DNA of 46,950 nucleotides, taken from Cochliopodium minus (lineage: Eukaryota > Discosea > Himatismenida > Cochliopodiidae). The stretch lies in NCBI GenBank assembly GCA_024220525.1, contig JAMYWO010000263.1:1-46950 (forward strand), in the 5' to 3' direction. Below, in pieces: positions 46,495 through 46,950 of this stretch (within the stretch, counting starts at the first letter, position 1; the number at the start of each line of letters is the position of its first letter). The notes beneath the pieces were generated by a model that saw only the letters and a program-made list of their open reading frames with translations, did no database searches and was not told where the DNA came from. Both the position numbers and the translations under genes were made by a program.

Positions 46495-46950
46495 ATGTTG
46501 GATGATGATGATTCTATCCTTCATATGGATCAGTTTGGTGTGAGCATTCTTTTGGAAAATGAAAAGGATTCAATATTTTTTCTAAATGAGTTAAAAAAAG
46601 AGAATTTGAAAAATAGAAAAGAAGAAAAGAAAATTAAGCAGAATAAGAAAAGTCTTTTGAAAATAATGGATAACAAGATTTACTTATCTGGAAGAAATGA
46701 ATAATTTTGTTGTTGAAAGTACTGATAAATTACTTTCAATTGAAGAGTTTTACTCTTTTACAGAAGATTATAAAGAAAAGGAAAATGGAAAAGAACTAGA
46801 TATTTCCAAATCAGAACTTGATAAAGTTGATTTTTTGGAAATATTCTTAAAGATGTTCCCAAATTGCAAAAAAATTGATTCATCATTCACAAGAATATCT
46901 AGCACTTCTCTCCTCTTGATATTTAAAAAGATAGCAGAACATCAAGCTAC
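46495..46950 (+). CDS. 5' part of an unidentified gene, possible leucine-rich-repeat protein (partial)
   Basis: A frame from ATG at 46495 (MLDDDDSILHMDQFGVSILL, then a Lys/Glu-rich stretch, ending YLSGRNE) stops at 46704. Overlapping it, a frame from ATG at 46697 stays open to the window end (NNFVVESTDKLLSIEEFYSF, then VDFLEIFLKMFPNCKKIDSS and ISSTSLLLIFKKI). The last part has LRR-like spacing of Leu, Ile and Asn. One base fewer in the AAA at 46694-46697 would join both frames into one gene. No GT donor is available to do this by splicing. So this is either a base error or two starts. The product is not identified. Confidence 0.5.

Noticed and set aside
1-46950. tRNA, rRNA or mobile-element genes
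   Set aside because: No cloverleaf-like G+C-rich islands outside exons, and no transposase, reverse transcriptase or terminal inverted repeats could be recognised by eye. A tRNA or repeat search would settle it.
1-46950. Alternative genetic code
   Set aside because: TAA and TGA end conserved proteins at the expected C-termini, and no in-frame stop is needed inside conserved exons. The frame breaks are single-base shifts and not reassigned stops.

Overview
The window is nuclear DNA of a eukaryote. It carries NatB N-acetyltransferase, the DRG1 GTPase, CCT-eta, bystin, a PPP4R2-type phosphatase subunit, a USP9X-class ubiquitin protease and a CGFS glutaredoxin. Almost every gene is broken by short, very AT-rich GT-AG introns, many of them simple (T)nA or (A)nT tracts. 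Exons are visibly richer in G+C than introns and spacers. All three standard stop codons end genes. The sequence suggests a compact, AT-rich genome of a free-living, probably amoeboid protist. An anaerobic lineage such as Anaeramoeba or a heterolobosean would fit the prokaryote-type polyferredoxin and the small Sec7/F-box/RCC1 families, but the taxon is an inference and stays open.

Layout. 1-527: 3' end of an unidentified gene (+). 628-1562: NAA20 (-), sharing a 79 bp divergent promoter with DRG1 (+, 1642-4740). 4847-7271: NSDHL/3-beta-HSD-like dehydrogenase (-) whose 5' half has four single-base frame breaks. 7776-10355: two methyltransferase-like genes (-). 10646-11564: DUF3605-like gene (-). 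11630-15244: large multidomain gene (-) with a ubiquitin/PB1-like domain, two SAM domains and a kinase-like domain. 15809-16312: intronless C39/papain-like cysteine peptidase (+). 16460-18770: beta-propeller-like membrane protein (+). 18868-22038: a tandem pair of Sec7-PH Arf exchange factors (-); one copy looks intact and the other is frameshifted and lacks the catalytic glutamate. 22174-25065: F-box/SPRY/F-box/SPRY gene (-). 25537-28063: CCT7 (+). 28477-30653: RCC1-repeat protein (+). 30705-31729: monothiol glutaredoxin (+). 32072-33048: PPP4R2-like (+). 33316-42389: 19-exon USP9X-class deubiquitinase (-). 42805-44203: NapH/NosR-like membrane polyferredoxin (-). 44659-46309: bystin (+). 46495-46950: start of a possible LRR-type gene (+), cut by the window edge.

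There is no operon logic. Genes are packed as independent, often divergent or convergent units with spacers of about 80-550 bp. Functional themes are ubiquitin signalling (USP, F-box/SPRY), Arf and translation GTPase control (Sec7-PH, DRG1), protein modification (NAA20, METTL21-like), folding and ribosome assembly (CCT7, bystin) and Fe-S biology (Grx5-type glutaredoxin, polyferredoxin). Exon models were joined by hand. Where exon coordinates are listed, the reading phase was checked across every junction, and the exceptions are stated.
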